64,000 nucleotides of DNA from Hygrophila difformis (GCA_030278955.1 JAOANR010000015.1:35744487-35808486), one strand, 5' to 3'. Positions 31,584 through 44,318 are shown, counted from the first letter of the stretch. The notes: generated by a model from the letters alone, not told the origin. Made by a program: numbers and translations.

Positions 31584-33336
31584 GTTCTCAAATCAGCCAT
31601 TACTGCAAGGAAAAATGTAACTACAATTGTACACCGCAAGTGTAAGAAAACCCTAGTTATAGATTAATAGATGTATGATATATTCCACGAAGAAAGTGAT
31701 GATATTCTGGGCCGGCTGCAACTGAGGGCTGAATATTCAAATTCTATAAATTAGATTGAATTGTTGCCACTTTTAAACCCAATTGGGAGTTTGCACAACT
31801 TGTCACTGTATGGAATGGTATATCACATTCCTTTTTCCCTCTGATGCCTCTTATGTTCTAGTTTTGGCTACAAAGCATTTCCACATAATAAAAAGTGTAT
31901 TATGATTTCATAGTGTAATATGATGTTGTCATACTCTGTGCGTCGTCCAGCGGCAGTTTCTGCAACGGAAAAGCATCAACAATGGCCGGTTAATGCCATG
32001 GAATGGTTTTGGTTTCAACGTTCTGCTTCAGGTGGTTATGAGTAATTTTCACCGGGTCGGATTCTAAGTTTTAGGGTTTGCCGTTTCGTCAATCCGGGTA
32101 AGCCCAACTCAACAAATCTTAAAACATTACAGGTGGATATAATTAGGATATAATTAAGGACTTAATTAGGTAAAGATTTAGGATTAGTAAAAAAAGGATT
32201 AAATTGGATATAACTTGTATACCTAAAGAACAAATAGGGCCAAAAATAGAAAAATGACTATTTTGAATTTTTAAAAAAGAAAAAGGACCATATAGTACAT
32301 TTTTCCCATGTGTAAGTGTTGGGTATCTACCGGTAATATGTTTCATATTCTTTTGAGATCGACATGATTATTGAATTATTGTTTCCAACTTTAGATATTC
32401 CGATTTATCAAAAGTTGTATTCTTTCTTTTGGTAGAGATTCTCTCAAAAGTTAAAACTCCTTAACCTAATTAAACCCGCCGGCAACTAGTTAATTAGTAT
32501 TAGTAGTTACAGTCTACAGGGTAATGAAAGAATCTAAGAATGGGTTCCCATTTATTAAAATTACTCTTTTGTTGGTAATAAAATGAAATCTAAACAAAAT
32601 TGCATGCCTAGCTACCTGCCAAGATGACATTAAAACTTCAACTTGGGTTGGCTAGCTAGGTCACAAAGGTAAAGGTAAGATAGCCTTGTTGTTTGCTCTT
32701 CTGTATATAATCTTTTCACAAATACTAATACTGTACTAGTTAGTTACTACTAGAAATCAGAAACAAACTTAGTTATTGATGATGTAAACTGACATTATAG
32801 GTCCGATAAATTGATAAATTTAAATAGATTTTAATTGGAAAAAAAATACCATTGGTCCCATAAGTTTTCTCAATTTCGATTTCAGTCCCATATTAATTTC
32901 ATTAATACAATCAATCCATTATTTTTTGCTAATTTTTGCATAATCCATCCCAACCCCTTAATGACGCATTTTTGCTGACGTGGCGCTGCGTAAGTTTGCT
33001 TAATCCGGTGCCATTGGTCCCATAAGTTGCTTAATCCCGCTCCATTGGTCCCATAGGTTTGCTTAATCCGGTGCCACATAAGCTTACTTGGAGTTTAATT
33101 TGAATAAAATAAGCTGAATTTCATACGAGCCAATTTACTCTTCTGTTCGATCGGCTCGTTTTACCTCAATTAAATATTTATCTCCATTTAGTAATTTACG
33201 GATCTTCTATAAAAACACTATCAAATGCAAATAAATAAGTCCACATAATATTAACAATAAAATATTTTCAATATAAAACTACAAAAATATCCTCTTAACA
33301 AACATACGAACTGCTGACAAATTTCAAACAATAATA
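31584..33336. other. Intergenic; relic with GGTCCCATAAG repeats
   Basis: Mostly featureless AT-rich DNA. Between about 32850 and 33080 a short unit containing CCATTGGTCCCATAAG and GCTTAATCCGGTG is repeated about three times. The first part resembles the termini of the long-TIR element at 52781-54514 and of the 30107-30454 MITE, so it is probably a one-ended relic of that family. Confidence 0.5.
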
Positions 33337-33566
33337 AAAAAAAAAAAATTAAGATCGGTCTTGTTTTACAGATCTCAAAAAAATATTATCAATATTGGTA
33401 TTTTATTTTATTTTTCAGAATTTTACTTTTGAGATAATTAAATCTAAATATTAAATTGGTAAAAAATATATTGACCAATTACAGCAAAAGTTTAATAGCT
33501 AAAGATATGCCCTCATTTTTCGTACTCAAATTTAATTTTAAAGGTGTGTTTTGTTTTTATTATATA
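33337..33566. repeat. Segmental duplication, left piece of block B
   Basis: Matches 26320-26555 nearly base for base (AAGATCGGTCTTGTTTTACA onward). It is interrupted by the Helitron at 33567 and resumes at 46638. Confidence 0.8.
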
Positions 33567-33937
33567 CTAGTATTTTTGCCCGCCTTCAGCTCGGGTGTTC
33601 TTTAAATAAAACAATAATTTAATCAATTTATTTTATTAGAATAAATAAATTGAGTGGAATATCATTAGATTACTATGTTTTATCATATTGGTTAATAATG
33701 CTCTTTTATGTAGAGTTTAAAGTTTATAAATTAAAATTTAATGATTACTCAAATTATAGTATTACTACATACAAATTTTAAAGTTATTTTTGTATTTATT
33801 ATAATAGTTGAACGCTAAATACAAATATAAATTTTTAAAAATTATAAAAAAAATATTGGTTCATATTAATCAAATGATTAACATTGGACTGCTCAATCAA
33901 AGTTATTTTGCACATTTGTCTTTCGCATAAGTTGGCC

Positions 33938-33942
33938 ATCTG
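33938..33942. repeat. Target site duplication, left copy (ATCTG)
   Basis: ATCTG directly precedes the left LTR and recurs at 44314-44318 after the right LTR. Confidence 0.9.
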
Positions 33943-34869
33943 TGTAACGCCCCAAAACTCTAAAACCAAATTTCTGTGACGTCACTGCTGTGTTACCTCT
34001 CTTAAACTGTTGGCCAATCAATTTAAGATTAATAACACGTAGCCAAGTAAACAGGAAGCCAATGAATCATAATACAAATCCAGAAAGGAAACCTCACATC
34101 ATAACAGACGTCCGGCTTACAAGCCTTATTCATGCGACATAACAGTCGACATAACAGTCTCATCTCAACCTGTCAGAGATATTAAGTAACACACAAGACA
34201 GAACATAGTGTACCGATCAGTATCATAAGCAGTACGAGACAAGGTAATAGAGTCATAGCATATTATTCAAGACAATCACATAAGTCCACAACATGCTAAT
34301 GCATCTCTAGGTAGATCACTCATCCCCAAACCCCACATCGTGCTCAGGCTCTGCGTCCTCCCCGGGAATATCTATACATGAAAACATAGCAAGGGTCAGT
34401 ACAAGGTACTGAGCAAGAATAGAAGAATCGGCATAAGGGGAAACAAGAATTAACTTGATTCCCTAGAAGTATATTTATACATATATGTGGAGATATATTC
34501 CGTTTTTAACATTTGTCAGGCATATCATAAAAATTGAACAATGCGAATAAGTAAACATCACACCGTCCCATACCGGTGCTTCAACCACTGCAAATAAGAT
34601 GAATGATGGATGATGAGATGAAATGTTATGACCTAAAATGTCTATCTACCCTAAATGCAACACATAAGCATGTCTAGCGCGCACCTAGGTACCATGGTCG
34701 GTATTCCCTCCCATATAAGGGTCCACTCCCCTTAATGGTCGAGAGACATACCCACAGTGCCCCCGCCGCGGACACTAACAGCTGAGATCGTGGCTTACGG
34801 CAAGCGGGTCAGGCTAAGGGTCATGAGCCCTTTCTAGCCAAATACAGACTAGGATATAAATCCTTTTCA

Positions 34870-35195
34870 GTCTCAATGCCCCGGGAAAGATACCACTATG
34901 CCCAATCGGATACCGACTCGTAAACATAGGGTATCCTACCCGCGTAGCATAATCCAATGCCCAGGGAAAGATACTACTATGCCCAATCGGATACCGACTC
35001 GTAAGCATAGCGTATCCTACCCTCGTAGCATATCAACATATCATCACAGATATTCACATATCATCACAGATATTCACATATCATCACAGACTAGGATATA
35101 AATCCTTTTCAGTCTCAATGCCCCGGGAAAGATACCACTATGCCCAATCGGATACCGACTCGTAAACATAGGGTATCCTACCCGCGTAGCATTAT
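34870..35195. repeat. Tandem repeat array in the Tekay LTR (about 70-bp unit)
   Basis: Three copies of a unit with GGGAAAGATAC, ATGCCCAATCGGATACCGAC and GGTATCCTACCC, the third separated by a short run of CATATCATCACAGATATT repeats. The identical array is in the other LTR at 42562-42887. Confidence 0.85.
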
Positions 35196-35280
35196 TTTTC
35201 AGTCTCAACATATCATCACAAATATTCAGATTCAATTTAATCACATGTCCATACGTAAACCAACGCATCAGGACATAATA

Positions 35281-35460
35281 AACAACTCATCTCGAGTTAA
35301 GTATAATCAGGGGTGTGCCAAGTCCCACATATCGGCACCAACAACTCATCGCGAGTTAAGTGTAATCAGGGGTGTGCCAAGTCCCACATATCGGCACCAA
35401 CAACTCATCGCGAGTTAAGTATAATCAGGGGTGTGCCAAGTCCCACATATCGGCACCAAC
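35281..35460. repeat. Tandem repeat array in the Tekay LTR (about 59-bp unit, three copies)
   Basis: Three copies of a unit with AACTCATCGCGAGTTAAG and GGGGTGTGCCAAGTCCCAC. The CTCGAG/TCGCGAG centres are small palindromes. Duplicated in the other LTR at 42973-43152. Confidence 0.85.
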
Positions 35461-35650
35461 TCTCACATCATCATAGAAGCGAAACAAGACTCGATCTCAA
35501 CTAAGGCATAGTAGATCACCGCTAATCGCAACTAAGTTCAAAGATTGTGAACATAATGATAGTTATGGCATGCTAGAAGCATAAGAAGAACTAAGGAACA
35601 CGAAGGATGAAGAATCGGAAAAACGAGCAAAAGAGACATGAAGACAGCAG

Positions 35651-35675
35651 AGACCGCGCGGTCCCCGCGCGGTCT
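35651..35675. repeat. Perfect GC-rich hairpin in the Tekay LTR
   Basis: AGACCGCGCGG and CCGCGCGGTCT form an 11-bp stem with a 3-nt loop inside a CpG-rich stretch (about 35650-35775). The same hairpin is at 43343-43367 in the 5' LTR, downstream of the TATA-like box, so it would lie in the transcribed leader. Confidence 0.9.
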
Positions 35676-36622
35676 GGGAGTGGGGCGCGCGCCGACCGCG
35701 CGCCCTGGGCACGGACGGCCGTGCCGTTCGTGTCGCGCGCTACGCGCGCGCTAGCGCGCCGGGAGCGCGCCGATGCGACAGAATCGGTGAAAATGGCGAT
35801 TTCCGGCCATTCCACCGGATTTGCCCCCCATTTAAGCCTATTTCTACCCTTGCCTGGTATTGAGGTGGTCCAAACTCTTCCAATACAGCTCCCCAACTCC
35901 TCCAAACACCAATACCAAGCTACATAACAAGAAATCAACCAAATCATCAAAACTCATCTATAAACATGAGTTCTTCCAACATACATCCAAAGAGTAGCAA
36001 GAACTTGAAATCAACAACACCAAAATGGTCTCAAGTACTAACCTTAGCTTCCTTCAACCCTTATTCAGCTTCCAAACAAGAATCCAAGCTTCGATTCAAC
36101 ACCAAAAGCAAGAATTTCTACAAACACCCAATTTTCGTCACCAACTTTCATCACCCCAAAACTCACTCAAACATCATCAAAATCAAGTGTAGAAACTAGG
36201 AAAATACTTACCAAAGCTTATATAAGTAATCCCCCAACTTGATTTGAGGAAGAAAACACCAATTCCAAGCCAAAATGAAGAACCCTATCTTCACCGAGAG
36301 GGAGTGACGGGAATGGTAAGAGGAGGATGAAGAAATGGGTTTCCCAATGCCCAAATCAGATTTTTGAAGGGTCAAAAATGGATCCGGGTCGGGTCATGGG
36401 TCTCGGGTCGGGTCGGAATGTGGGTTAAAAGGGTTACACCACTTGTCTTGACCACATTGCACCCATTTGAGCACTTGACTCTTATTATCTTGTGAGTTGA
36501 ACTCACTTATTCCCCCACTTAAATCTTCATTCCCTACAAAATAATCCACATACCAAGTCTTTTGTTAATTAACCATAACTAAATTAAATTAATTATGAGT
36601 TAATTAAATCGGGGTGTTACAA

Positions 36623-36636
36623 TCTCTCCCCCTTAG
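36623..36636 (-). other. Polypurine tract of the Tekay element
   Basis: The minus strand reads CTAAGGGGGAGAGA next to the 3' LTR. Confidence 0.9.
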
Positions 36637-36681
36637 GATCATTCGTCCTCGAATGAAAAAGTATGGATTAGGGTCATTACC

Positions 36682-39600
36682 TCACTGAATTGGAGTTAAG
36701 TCCAATTCGGGATAACGCCTCGCCATGCTTTCCTCTGTCTCCCAAGTGGCATCCTCTACACCATGTCTTGACCAAAGTACTTTCACCATTTTGATCACCT
36801 TATTGCGAAGTATCTTTTCTTTAGTGTCTAGAATCGCCACGGGGTATTCTTCGTATTCTAGGTTGTCATCCAACTCCACCTCCTCCGGTTGTATAACCTT
36901 GTTAGGATCCGAGATAAACTTCCTCAACTGAGAGACGTGGAAAACGTTGTGCACCTTTCCCACCTCAGTTGGCAATTCTAACCGGTAAGCGACCTTCCCA
37001 ATCTTTTTAGTGATCTCATAGGGGCCTATAAATCTGGGACTCAGTTTCCCCTTCTTCCCAAATCGTCTCACGCCCCTCATGGGTGACACTCTCAAGAGTA
37101 CCCAATCTCCAATCTCGAATTCAATGTCTCTCCTGGACAAATCAGCATAACTCTTCTGACGATCCTGAGCTTCCTTCATTCTGTCTCTGATCACTCGTAC
37201 CACTTCCGTGGTCTGTTCAATGAGTTCAGGACCCATCACCACTCGCTCTGAAGGATCACTCCAACACAAGGGCGTCCTGCACTTTCTTCCGTATAAGGCC
37301 TCGAAAGGCGCCATACGAATACTCGCATGATAGCTATTGTTGTAGGAGAACTCCACCAAAGGTAGATGTTCCTCCCACGATCCTTGAAAATCCATCACAC
37401 ACGCCCTCAACATATCCTCCAAGGTTCTAATGGTCCTTTCGGTCTGTCCATCAGTCTGAGGGTGCCACGCCGTACTCATACTGATCTGTTTCCCAAAGGC
37501 GGTCTGCAATTCCTTCCAGAACCTTGACAGGAATCTGGAATCTCTGTCGGAAATGATTTCTCGAGGAATACCAAAACGTCTAACCACATGTTGGATGTAA
37601 GCGCCAGTCAACTGTTGCATGCTCCAATTCAATCTCATTGGTATAAACACAGCACTCTTTGTTAGTCGGTCCACAACTACCCAAATAGTATCAAAACTGC
37701 TCCGTGTCCGGGGTAGCCCGGTGACAAAGTCCATAGCAATGGACTCCCATTTCCAAGTGGGAACATCCAAAGGTTGTAATAAGCCTGAAGGTCTCATGTG
37801 TTCGGCTTTCACCTTCTGGCAAGTGGAACACCTAGACACAAATTCTGCCACTTCCTTCTTCATGCCTTTCCACCAATAGTTTTGCCTCAGATCCTTGTAC
37901 ATCTTTACTGCTCCCGGATGTACGGAGTAAGGTGTGCAATGTGCTTCCTCCATAATTTTTCCTTTCAGCGCCTGATCTTTCGGAGGCACACACCAACGGT
38001 CCCCAAACTTGATCATATCCTTGCTATCAATCACAAAGCCTTCCACTTTACCCTTACGAATCTGAGCTTTCAAATGCATCATCTCTTGACTTACAGTTTG
38101 ACTTAGTCTGAGTTCCTCGAGTAATGATGGCACCACCGTCATAGCATTCAACCTTGCTATCGTGTCGTAAGGAACAACCACAACACCTTCCTTGTCCAAC
38201 TCTTGCCTTAAATTCCAAGGGAGAGTAATTGAGTTCAGTACATGTCCTTTCCTACTTAGTGCATCAGCCACCCGGTTGGCTTTCCCTTCTATGTACTGAA
38301 TACTCGTGTCGTAGTCCTGCAAAAACTCTAACCACCTTCTTTGCCTACCGCTCATCTTATCTGCAGTGTAGAGACATTTAAGGTTCTTATGATCCGAGTA
38401 GATTTGACACTTGGCGCCGTAAAGATAATGCCTCCAAATTTTTAATGCATGCACGACCGCTGCCATCTCCAGGTCGTGAGTCGGGTAATTCAGCTCGTGA
38501 GGCTTTAATTGCCTAGATGCATATGCAATCACCTTGCCATACTGCATAAGCACACACCCAAGTCCTCGATAAGATGCATCTGTGTATACCTCATATTCCC
38601 CCGATTCATCCGGTAACACTAGGACCGGAGCCTCTGTCACCTTCTTCTTCAATAGATCAAAAGCCTGCTGACAGTCCTCACTCCAATGAAATAATACATC
38701 CTTTCTCAATAACTGAGTCAAGGGTCGAGCAATGCTAGCGAACCCCTCAATGAACCTCCTGTAGTATCCCACCAATCCAAGGAAACTACGCACCTCACTG
38801 ACATTAGTTGGAGGATTCCACTCCAACACCGCTTCGACCTTCGCAGGGTCTACTGAAATTCCTTCGCCTGACACAATATGTCCAAGGAAAGCCACCTTAT
38901 CCAACCAAAACTCACACTTCGAAAGTTTGGCATATAACTTGTGCTCCCTAAGCACCTGCAACACTGTCCTGAGATGTTCTTTGTGTGTCTTTACACTGGA
39001 AGAGTATACCAAAATGTCATCAATAAAGACAACCACACAAACGTCTAACCAAGGTCGAAAAACGCGATGCATCAAGTCCATAAAAACTGCTGGGGCATTA
39101 GTTAGCCCAAACGGCATCACTGTGAACTCGAAATGACCATACCGCGTTCGGAAAGCTGTCTTTTCACGATCTCCCTCTGCCACTCGAATCTGATGGTATC
39201 CTGATCTCAAGTCGATCTTAGAGAATGTGGATGCACCCTTCAGCTGGTCAAATAGGTCATCAATCCTCGGCAGTGGGTAACGGTTCTTGACTGTGATCTG
39301 ATTGAGCCCCCGATAATCAATACACATCCGTAAGCTTCCGTCCTTCTTTTTGACAAAGATTACCGGTGCTCCCCAAGGCGAACTGCTAGGTTGAATGTAT
39401 CCTTTATCAAGTAGATCCTTAAGCAGTTCCTTCAACTCCCTCAACTCGGCAGGAGCCATTCGGTAAGGGGCCTTGGCAACTGGTGCCGCTCCCGGTACCA
39501 AGTCAATGACAAAGTCTATCCCCCGGACAGGCGGAAATCCGGGTATCTCATCAGGGAACACATCTGGAAACTCCGAGACAATAGGAATCTGAGTAATTGT

Positions 39601-39696
39601 CGAACTCGAGGGTGCTGGCGTCATCTCACGCACAGAACAAAAGTATACTGGATACCCTTTTCTAATTAAAGCTGCAAAAGTGACAGAAGATACCAC
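36682..39696 (-). CDS. Tekay pol: RT, RNase H, integrase, chromodomain
   Basis: A 1004-codon ORF. Approximate residues: RT with [10 protein letters not shown] and the catalytic FIDD near 224; RNase H starting [10 protein letters not shown] near 367; integrase zinc region with HPGAVKMY and CSTCQ at about 590-635; core Asp in AMDFVTG (653), Asp in ISDRDSRF (717), Glu in [11 protein letters not shown] (753), all present; chromodomain from [13 protein letters not shown] (about 947) to WETEE. The chromodomain is the mark of chromoviruses and is thought to guide integration to marked chromatin. The frame differs from that of the protease upstream, with a 31-bp overlap, so a frame change is needed to make a full polyprotein. 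Confidence 0.94.
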   Translation of the reverse strand: MVSSVTFAALIRKGYPVYFCSVREMTPAPSSSTITQIPIVSEFPDVFPDEIPGFPPVRGIDFVIDLVPGAAPVAKAPYRMAPAELRELKELLKDLLDKGYIQPSSSPWGAPVIFVKKKDGSLRMCIDYRGLNQITVKNRYPLPRIDDLFDQLKGASTFSKIDLRSGYHQIRVAEGDREKTAFRTRYGHFEFTVMPFGLTNAPAVFMDLMHRVFRPWLDVCVVVFIDDILVYSSSVKTHKEHLRTVLQVLREHKLYAKLSKCEFWLDKVAFLGHIVSGEGISVDPAKVEAVLEWNPPTNVSEVRSFLGLVGYYRRFIEGFASIARPLTQLLRKDVLFHWSEDCQQAFDLLKKKVTEAPVLVLPDESGEYEVYTDASYRGLGCVLMQYGKVIAYASRQLKPHELNYPTHDLEMAAVVHALKIWRHYLYGAKCQIYSDHKNLKCLYTADKMSGRQRRWLEFLQDYDTSIQYIEGKANRVADALSRKGHVLNSITLPWNLRQELDKEGVVVVPYDTIARLNAMTVVPSLLEELRLSQTVSQEMMHLKAQIRKGKVEGFVIDSKDMIKFGDRWCVPPKDQALKGKIMEEAHCTPYSVHPGAVKMYKDLRQNYWWKGMKKEVAEFVSRCSTCQKVKAEHMRPSGLLQPLDVPTWKWESIAMDFVTGLPRTRSSFDTIWVVVDRLTKSAVFIPMRLNWSMQQLTGAYIQHVVRRFGIPREIISDRDSRFLSRFWKELQTAFGKQISMSTAWHPQTDGQTERTIRTLEDMLRACVMDFQGSWEEHLPLVEFSYNNSYHASIRMAPFEALYGRKCRTPLCWSDPSERVVMGPELIEQTTEVVRVIRDRMKEAQDRQKSYADLSRRDIEFEIGDWVLLRVSPMRGVRRFGKKGKLSPRFIGPYEITKKIGKVAYRLELPTEVGKVHNVFHVSQLRKFISDPNKVIQPEEVELDDNLEYEEYPVAILDTKEKILRNKVIKMVKVLWSRHGVEDATWETEESMARRYPELDLTPIQ

Positions 39697-40085
39697 TGAA
39701 TGTTAGGAGGGTAATAAATCACTTGCTCACCTTCTTCATTGGTGAAGGAAATCCTTGGTATCCCGCAGTCTAATCTGGCTCGGTACTTAGATAGCCAATC
39801 CATTCCCAAAATCACGTCAAAATCGGCCAAATCTAGCACCACTAGATTCGCTCTGAACTCTCGCTCTTTGATGATTATCTGTGCATCGGGTTTAATCCAC
39901 TGGCTTCGCATGAGGTCTCCCGAAGGTAGCGTAACAGGGAGTTGATAAGCCTCCAGTGGTCCCATATCATTATTGGTTACGAATTCCGATGATATAAACG
40001 AGCATGATGCACCCGAATCATATAAGGCATAAGCAGACACATTATCAACTAGTATAGTACCTACGCATTTAATAACATAAGGCAC
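39666..40085 (-). CDS. Tekay protease region
   Basis: A 139-codon ORF with the retropepsin active site [12 protein letters not shown] and the later ILGMDWL flap-side motif. It lies in the same frame as gag but after two in-frame stop codons (TGA at 40119-40121 and TAA at 40110-40112). Its Met at 40085 is only the first after the stops, so it is a segment of a polyprotein and not necessarily a separate gene. Confidence 0.85.
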   Translation of the reverse strand: MPYVIKCVGTILVDNVSAYALYDSGASCSFISSEFVTNNDMGPLEAYQLPVTLPSGDLMRSQWIKPDAQIIIKEREFRANLVVLDLADFDVILGMDWLSKYRARLDCGIPRISFTNEEGEQVIYYPPNIQWYLLSLLQL

Positions 40086-40118
40086 TACTTGGGTACTTGT
40101 TACAGATGGTTAAGTCGA

Positions 40119-41333
40119 TCAAGATTGAAGTTGAACAATAAACAACTTACCAGTCATGACATCGTCTCGCCCATCTAGCTCAGCCCGCTCAATCACGTTG
40201 AGGCGGCCCCCACGGCCCCTCTGTGGTCCACGACCTCTGTCTGCACCTCGTCCACGCGACGCATTCCCACCAGACGCACCTGAAGTAGATCCTCCTACTT
40301 GACCTACCAACTGTGGGCACTGTGGCCTCAAATGTCCTGGCTGTCCGCAATTCCAGCAGTGGAGTCCGCTCCTGTACGGTGGCTGTGCATAAGTCTGAGG
40401 TCTAGAGGTCTCCCCACCGCTTCTCGGCCTCGTCTGTCTATGCTGGGGTCTACTCGGCCCCCCTGGACCCCTGCGACGAGCGGCCCACACGCGCTGCACA
40501 TCAGTGCGAGCTCTCTCAATGAATAAAGCCTGATCATATGCTGAAGCTAAGCAGGCGTGTTGGTTGCTAAACCCAGTCCGGATCTCAGCCTTCAATCCAT
40601 CCACAAACCTCGAAACCTTATCTTCCTCATCAGCAACTAGCATTGGTACGTATGACATGAGTTCCACAAAACGACCATAATACTCAGACACTGTCATATT
40701 TCCTGCTTGCTCTAGGTTGAGAAATTCCCTCTTTTTAACATTCATCATCTGTGTGGTGAAAAAGTGGGATCTCAAAACATGACAGAAAACTTCCCATGAA
40801 AAGTTGGGTCTCGCCATAAGCTCACTCTTACACGACCTCCACCAATGGAGAGCTGGTCCAGTAAGATACTGCCGTCCCACTCTGACCTTCCAATCTTCTG
40901 GGCAGTCTATATTCTCGAAGATCTCCTCCATATGATAAATCCAATCAGTCAGAGCAACCGGGTCTACTCCTCCACTAAAGACCGGCGGTTGATAATGCCT
41001 TGCTAGATGCACGTAATCCACGGTTCTGGGTGGTGGTTGCGCAGGTTGATTCGCCTGCCCCTGATACATCCCATGCATAGCGTTAAACATATTTTGCATA
41101 AACTGAGGGTCAATGGGCATCTGCACAGGTGGCGGCGGTGGTGGTGGCACTGGTTCGTCCTCATAGTTCAAGTCATCCTCCACCTCTACCGGTTCCTCAA
41201 TTGGAACATTTCCCCCATGATCATAGCCAAATCCACCATCCTCATGGTACTGTCCACGACCCCCAATAACTGGCCCCTGATTCCTACGAGGCCTTCCCCT
41301 CCTCCTGGGCTCTCCACCCCTGCGCGGCGGCAT
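40119..41333 (-). CDS. Tekay gag (capsid-nucleocapsid)
   Basis: I choose the Met at 41333 (MPPRRGGEPRRRGRPRR), which gives a basic N-terminus, over the in-frame Met at 41369. The retrotransposon gag domain lies in the middle (ALTDWIYHMEEIFE, WEVFCHVLRSHFF, LEQAGNMTVSEYYGRFVEL). A CCHC zinc knuckle CWNCGQPGHLRPQC and an RGRGADRGRG-rich tail would bind RNA. It ends with a TGA before the protease. Confidence 0.92.
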   Translation of the reverse strand: MPPRRGGEPRRRGRPRRNQGPVIGGRGQYHEDGGFGYDHGGNVPIEEPVEVEDDLNYEDEPVPPPPPPPVQMPIDPQFMQNMFNAMHGMYQGQANQPAQPPPRTVDYVHLARHYQPPVFSGGVDPVALTDWIYHMEEIFENIDCPEDWKVRVGRQYLTGPALHWWRSCKSELMARPNFSWEVFCHVLRSHFFTTQMMNVKKREFLNLEQAGNMTVSEYYGRFVELMSYVPMLVADEEDKVSRFVDGLKAEIRTGFSNQHACLASAYDQALFIERARTDVQRVWAARRRGPGGPSRPQHRQTRPRSGGETSRPQTYAQPPYRSGLHCWNCGQPGHLRPQCPQLVGQVGGSTSGASGGNASRGRGADRGRGPQRGRGGRLNVIERAELDGRDDVMTGKLFIVQLQS

Positions 41334-41615
41334 CCTATATTCATAACGTAACGAGATATTCAGTAACACTCTGAAAACAAGAATAATTCTTTACCGAACA
41401 ACAATTATTAAGTATAGAATTCCCGGAATATCCCCAAGGATTGATCCTGGTTTGATTCACAAACCACAATCCACCCCTATAGGGCACGCAGATAACCAAA
41501 AACAATGCAATCTACAAGAATATAAGCAGAGCTAGATGCAATTCCTACACTATATGCTTTCCCCCACACATCTTACCACATGCTTGTGTTAGAATTCTAA
41601 GCACATACGAGCAGA

Positions 41616-41631
41616 CATGGCTCTGATACCA
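41616..41631 (-). other. Primer binding site, initiator tRNA-Met type
   Basis: The minus strand reads TGGTATCAGAGCCATG, three bases from the 5' LTR, complementary to the 3' end of tRNA-iMet. Confidence 0.93.
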
Positions 41632-41634
41632 ACC

Positions 41635-44313
41635 TGTAACGCCCCAAAACTCTAAAACCAAATTTCTGTGACGTCACTGCTGTGTTACCTCTCTTAAACT
41701 GTTGGCCAATCAATTTAAGATTAATAACACGTAGCCAAGTAAACAGGAAGCCAATGAATCATAATACAAATCCAGAAAGGAAACCTCACATCATAACAGA
41801 CGTCCGGCTTACAAGCCTTATTCATGCGACATAACAGTCGACATAACAGTCTCATCTCAACCTGTCAGAGATATTAAGTAACACACAAGACAGAACATAG
41901 TGTACCGATCAGTATCATAAGCAGTACGAGACAAGGTAATAGAGTCATAGCATATTATTCAAGACAATCACATAAGTCCACAACATGCTAATGCATCTCT
42001 AGGTAGATCACTCATCCCCAAACCCCACATCGTGCTCAGGCTCTGCGTCCTCCCCGGGAATATCTATACATGAAAACATAGCAAGGGTCAGTACAAGGTA
42101 CTGAGCAAGAATAGAAGAATCTGCATAAGGGGAAACAAGAATTAACTTGATTCCCTAGAAGTATATTTATACATATATGTGGAGATATATTCCGTTTTTA
42201 ACATTTGTCAGGCATATCATAAAAATTGAACAATGCGAATAAGTAAACATCACACCGTCCCATACCGGTGCTTCAACCACTGCAAATAAGATGAATGATG
42301 GATGATGAGATGAAATGTTATGACCTAAAATGTCTATCTACCCTAAATGCAACACATAAGCATGTCTAGCGCGCACCTAGGTACCATGGTCGGTATTCCC
42401 TCCCATATAAGGGTCCACTCCCCTTAATGGTCGAGAGACATACCCACAGTGCCCCCGCCGCGGACACTAACAGCTGAGATCGTGGCTTACGGCAAGCGGG
42501 TCAGGCTAAGGGTCATGAGCCCTTTCTAGCCAAATACAGACTAGGATATAAATCCTTTTCAGTCTCAATGCCCCGGGAAAGATACCACTATGCCCAATCG
42601 GATACCGACTCGTAAACATAGGGTATCCTACCCGCGTAGCATAATCCAATGCCCAGGGAAAGATACTACTATGCCCAATCGGATACCGACTCGTAAGCAT
42701 AGCGTATCCTACCCTCGTAGCATATCAACATATCATCACAGATATTCACATATCATCACAGATATTCACATATCATCACAGACTAGGATATAAATCCTTT
42801 TCAGTCTCAATGCCCCGGGAAAGATACCACTATGCCCAATCGGATACCGACTCGTAAACATAGGGTATCCTACCCGCGTAGCATTATTTTTCAGTCTCAA
42901 CATATCATCACAAATATTCAGATTCAATTTAATCACATGTCCATACGTAAACCAACGCATCAGGACATAATAAACAACTCATCTCGAGTTAAGTATAATC
43001 AGGGGTGTGCCAAGTCCCACATATCGGCACCAACAACTCATCGCGAGTTAAGTGTAATCAGGGGTGTGCCAAGTCCCACATATCGGCACCAACAACTCAT
43101 CGCGAGTTAAGTGTAATCAGGGGTGTGCCAAGTCCCACATATCGGCACCAACTCTCACATCATCATAGAAGCGAAACAAGACTCGATCTCAACTAAGGCA
43201 TAGTAGATCACCGCTAATCGCAACTAAGTTCAAAGATTGTGAGCATAATGATAGTTATGGCATGCTAGAAGCATAAGAAGAACTAAGGAACACGAAGGAT
43301 GAAGAATCGGAAAAACGAGCAAAAGAGACATGAAGACAGCAGAGACCGCGCGGTCCCCGCGCGGTCTGGGAGTGGGGCGCGCGCCGACCGCGCGCCCTGG
43401 GCACGGACGGCCGTGCGGTTCGTGTCGCGCGCTACGCGCGCGCTAGCGCGCCGGGAGCGCACCGATGCGACAGAATCGGTGAAAATGGCGATTTCCGGCC
43501 ATTCCACCGGATTTGCCCCCCATTTAAGCCTATTTCTACCCTTGCCTGGTATTGAGGTGGTCCAAACTCTTCCAATACAGCTCCCCAACTCCTCCAAACA
43601 CCAATACCAAGCTACATAACAAGAAATCAACCAAATCATCAAAACTCATCTATAAACATGAGTTCTTCCAACATACATCCAAAGAGTAGCAAGAACTTGA
43701 AATCAACAACACCAAAATGGTCTCAAGTACTAACCTTAGCTTCCTTCAACCCTTATTCAGCTTCCAAACAAGAATCCAAGCTTCGATTCAACACCAAAAG
43801 CAAGAATTTCTACAAACACCCAATTTTCGTCACCAACTTTCATCACCCCAAAACTCACTCAAACATCATCAAAATCAAGTGTAGAAACTAGGAAAATACT
43901 TACCAAAGCTTATATAAGTAATCCCCCAACTTGATTTGAGGAAGAAAACACCAATTCCAAGCCAAAATGAAGAACCCTATCTTCACCGAGAGGGAGTGAC
44001 GGGAATGGTAAGAGGAGGATGAAGAAATGGGTTTCCCAATGCCCAAATCAGATTTTTGAAGGGTCAAAAATGGATCCGGGTCGGGCCATGGGTCTCGGGT
44101 CGGGTCGGAATGTGGGTTAAAAGGATTACACCACTTGTCTTGACCACATTGCACCCATTTGAGCACTTGACTCTTATTATCTTGTGAGTTGAACTCACTT
44201 ATTCCCCCACTTAAATCTTCATTCCCTACAAAATAATCCACATACCAAGTCTTTTGTTAATTAACCATAACTAAATTAAATTAATTATGAGTTAATTAAA
44301 TCGGGGTGTTACA
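41635..44313 (-). repeat. 5' LTR of the Tekay element
   Basis: 2679 bp, nearly identical to 33943-36621. Visible substitutions lie near 42122, 43115, 43244, 43418, 43460, 44087 and 44125. A palindromic TATATAAG at 43911-43918 is a likely TATA box. Confidence 0.95.
43911..43917 (-). promoter_or_regulatory. TATA box of the Tekay 5' LTR
   Basis: The minus strand reads CTTATATAAGC about 400 bp from the LTR start, a typical U3 position. Confidence 0.5.
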
Positions 44314-44318
44314 ATCTG
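44314..44318. repeat. Target site duplication, right copy (ATCTG)
   Basis: Directly follows the right LTR and equals 33938-33942. Confidence 0.9.

Larger units (their letters stand above)
33943..36621 (-). repeat. 3' LTR of the Tekay element
   Basis: Begins TGTAACGCCCC on the plus strand and ends GGGGTGTTACA; the two ends are inverted (TGTAAC/GTTACA). Equal in length to the other LTR. Contains two arrays of tandem repeats and a GC-rich hairpin, annotated separately. Confidence 0.95.
33943..44313 (-). mobile_element. Complete Tekay-lineage chromovirus (Ty3), young
   Basis: LTRs 33943-36621 and 41635-44313 are both 2679 bp and differ at only about seven positions that I could find. A perfect 5-bp target duplication ATCTG flanks it (33938-33942 and 44314-44318). 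Primer site, polypurine tract, gag, protease, RT, RNase H, integrase and a C-terminal chromodomain are all present in the expected order. The coding region is split by in-frame stops between gag and protease and by a frame change between protease and RT. Confidence 0.95.

Noticed and set aside
34870..35460. A CRISPR-like array in the Tekay LTR repeats
   Set aside because: These are contiguous tandem repeats without unique spacers, in a plant LTR.
35591..35950. ORFs on both strands in the GC-rich part of the Tekay LTR, repeated at 43283-43642
   Set aside because: High GC content lowers stop frequency. They are low-complexity and duplicated only as part of the LTR.
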